NCBI GenBank assembly: GCA_028703645.1
Contig: JAQVML010000069.1
Coordinates: 1-6,834 of the forward strand
Direction: 5' to 3'
Source of the DNA: Eubacteriales bacterium
GTDB lineage: Bacteria > Bacillota > Clostridia > Christensenellales > CAG-138
Length of the DNA stretch: 6,834 nt
Shown here piece by piece: positions 5,548-6,834 of this stretch. The notes beneath the pieces are model-generated. The model did no database searches, was not told the DNA's origin, and worked only from the letters and a program-made list of their open reading frames with translations. The position numbers were made by a program, and so were the translations under genes. The stretch's first letter is position 1. Each line of letters begins with the position of its first letter.

Positions 5548-5558
5548 CAGCAAACCTG

Positions 5559-6491
5559 TTATTCAGAAATAACCCGTCGGGCGGATTCGCGGAGTTTTTC
5601 AATCAACAACCGATCCAGCCGCGTCAGGTGGTAGCCCGCGCGATAGATGAGCACATCCCGATAGAGATTGCCGGGCAGATCGACGCGCCGCTGCACGAGC
5701 TGAAAGCGATCCAGCACGTCCTGCGGCATGGGGGAAGCGATGGCGTAGGCGGATTTGAGCCGACTGATGAGCTCCAACTGGCTCGCGCGCTCATAGACCG
5801 TAATCGTGTTTTTCGCCTCGATGGCTTGCGCAAGTTCGCGCGCCTGATTGACGGGCAGCGCGGGAATGGCAGCATCGCCATACAAAATCTCCGTGCAATC
5901 CGAAAGATCCCGGTTGGAGACGACCTGCTGGAGCGCAAGCGGGTGATGCACGCTCAAAATAACGATGCAGGCAAACTCCCGGACCGGCTCATACACCAGC
6001 GAGCGCTCCGCCAGCGTGTTGAGATAGTTTGGCTCATACATGGTTTGATAGCGAATCACGCCGAGCTGATTGACGCCGTTTGCAACCTGCTTAATCGTGC
6101 GCATCGCGCCCGCCTCGCGGTAGTCCACGCTGTAGTCCGCATCCGGCCCGAGCGAAAGAATCACGTCCGTGAGTGCTTGGGATACATAGCTCGCGCGCGG
6201 CGCGCAGAGGTCAAAGCGCGTCTTCTTCTCGTCGGTTTGCTTATACAGTGCCTCCATCTCCGCAATTTGGGAGAGGATGCTGCGCGCATAGCCGAGGAAT
6301 TCGCGCCCTTTTTCGGTGGGGACGACGCCCTTTGCCGTGCGGTCGAAGATGGCGATGCCGATGTCGTCCTCCAGCTCGCGGATGGACTTGCTCAGGTTCG
6401 GCTGATTCATATAGAGGTTTTCCGCAGCCTTGCTGATGGAGCCGGTCTTCTCGACCTCGACGGCGTATTTTAATTGTAGCAGGTTATTCAT
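5559..6491 (-). CDS. LysR-family transcriptional regulator
   Basis: The 310-residue protein has the standard LysR length. It starts at ATG 6491-6489, six bases after AAAGGAG. Residues 1-60 form the winged helix-turn-helix DNA-binding domain: the helix-turn-helix covers about 18-40 (GSISKAAENLYMNQPNLSKS), followed by the wing with FDRTAKGVVPTEKG. A linker helix spans about 60-88. A periplasmic-binding-protein-like effector domain fills about 92-300. The protein would act as a tetramer binding a small-molecule co-inducer, which cannot be named from sequence. It lies 57 bases downstream of the amidohydrolase stop with no terminator or clear promoter in the gap, so the two may be co-transcribed, and it ends in its own terminator before adhE. 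LysR proteins more often sit divergent from their targets; here both neighbours have the same orientation, so the target is unclear. Confidence 0.93.
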   Translation of the reverse strand: MNNLLQLKYAVEVEKTGSISKAAENLYMNQPNLSKSIRELEDDIGIAIFDRTAKGVVPTEKGREFLGYARSILSQIAEMEALYKQTDEKKTRFDLCAPRASYVSQALTDVILSLGPDADYSVDYREAGAMRTIKQVANGVNQLGVIRYQTMYEPNYLNTLAERSLVYEPVREFACIVILSVHHPLALQQVVSNRDLSDCTEILYGDAAIPALPVNQARELAQAIEAKNTITVYERASQLELISRLKSAYAIASPMPQDVLDRFQLVQRRVDLPGNLYRDVLIYRAGYHLTRLDRLLIEKLRESARRVISE

Positions 6492-6548
6492 GCGCTTCTC
6501 CTTTCCGCGCGGGACTGGTTCGTTTGCTGGTCACGTAACGCGCGCCGA

Positions 6549-6834
6549 TCAAACGCGCAACGCGCGCCCGGCTGTGGCAAATGCGGCTTCGTTCAGCGTT
6601 TCTCCACGCAACACCAACCGTCCGTTGACGTATACGCGCTCGATGCCGAACGCTTTGGATTGATCGGGCATCGTGTTCTTTAACACATCCTCGTCAAACA
6701 CGGTTAAATCGGCAAAATACCCGGGCTTAACATAACCGCGCTCGGCGATGGAGAAGCGGTCCGCGACGGCTCCGGTCATCTTGCGTATCGTGCGCGGCAT
6801 GGTATCGCCGGTTCCGTTGAGGGAAAGATGCAAA
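6549..6834 (-). CDS. N-acyl-D-amino-acid deacylase-like amidohydrolase, C-terminal fragment (truncated by window edge)
   Basis: The last 94 codons of a gene that begins beyond the window edge. The TTG at 6833-6831 is simply an internal Leu codon, not a start. The sequence IRKMTG, then a GYVKPGYFADLTVFDED motif, then IERVYVNGRLVLRGE is the typical end of D-aminoacylase-type members of the amidohydrolase superfamily, where the C-terminal strands complete the small beta-sandwich domain beside the metal-dependent barrel. Such enzymes remove acyl groups from N-acyl-D-amino acids; dihydroorotase- or hydantoinase-like relatives share this tail, so the exact reaction is uncertain. The metal ligands lie in the missing part. 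It is followed after 57 bases by the LysR gene on the same strand. Confidence 0.85.
   Translation of the reverse strand, partial: LHLSLNGTGDTMPRTIRKMTGAVADRFSIAERGYVKPGYFADLTVFDEDVLKNTMPDQSKAFGIERVYVNGRLVLRGETLNEAAFATAGRALRV

Larger units (their letters stand above)
5039..5558. other. Gene-free stretch between the LysR gene and adhE
   Basis: This stretch of about 520 bases holds no convincing gene. From the LysR end it contains the LysR terminator (5547-5522), an AT-rich promoter zone (about 5500-5320) with a CCATCYAAT repeat pair, the extended -10 promoter and the GATATT repeats, and then a GC-rich leader (about 5320-5039) with hairpins, four TCCGAA copies on the plus strand (5190, 5201, 5291, 5297), a 12-base direct repeat and a possible anti-Shine-Dalgarno element. 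The sharp change from AT-rich to GC-rich near 5320 is itself notable. Confidence 0.7.

Noticed and set aside
6831..6833. TTG as the start codon of a complete 94-residue protein
   Set aside because: The translation is plainly the C-terminal tail of a much larger amidohydrolase, and the frame stays open to the window edge.

Overview
The window reads as chromosomal DNA from an anaerobic, Clostridia-like member of the Bacillota. The support is a full-length fused AdhE, strong GGAGG-type ribosome binding sites on nearly every gene, a small Cys-rich DUF3795 protein, and moderately GC-rich codon use. This is inference from gene content; no rRNA, tRNA or phylogenetic marker is present to fix the lineage. 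No CRISPR array, transposase or phage gene is seen.

Layout, left to right. Positions 1-433 (minus) hold the N-terminal part of an unrecognised multi-pass membrane protein, with a near-consensus sigma-A promoter at 522-550. Positions 610-963 (plus) encode the DUF3795 protein, the only plus-strand gene. A bidirectional terminator at 989-1019 separates it from a minus-strand gene run. Read in the direction of transcription (high to low coordinates), that run is: the C-terminal end of an N-acyl-D-amino-acid deacylase-like amidohydrolase (6549-6834, truncated by the window edge), a LysR-family regulator (5559-6491) closed by an intrinsic terminator (5527-5547), a roughly 520-base gene-free stretch with the adhE promoter and a long leader, adhE (2408-5029), a strong 3' hairpin (2317-2377), an APH/choline-kinase-like phosphotransferase (1529-2281), and a hotdog thioesterase of the fluoroacetyl-CoA thioesterase (FlK) type (1034-1429).

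Functionally, the centre is fermentative two-carbon metabolism. AdhE reduces acetyl-CoA to ethanol with two NADH, and a small acyl-CoA thioesterase lies downstream on the same strand. The phosphotransferase between them has no obvious metabolic link. The LysR protein is the nearest regulator and could act on the adhE promoter or on the amidohydrolase; the sequence does not decide which.

The least ordinary part is the adhE upstream region (5039-5558). It has an extended -10 promoter about 380 bases from the start codon, three GATATT motifs at exact 14-base spacing over the transcription start, a hairpin whose loop is complementary to an upstream strand (possible pseudoknot), a 12-base direct repeat 170 bases apart, and a 7-base anti-Shine-Dalgarno element able to cover the adhE ribosome binding site. 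Together these suggest post-transcriptional control of adhE. All of them were found by eye, with no folding-energy or comparative test.
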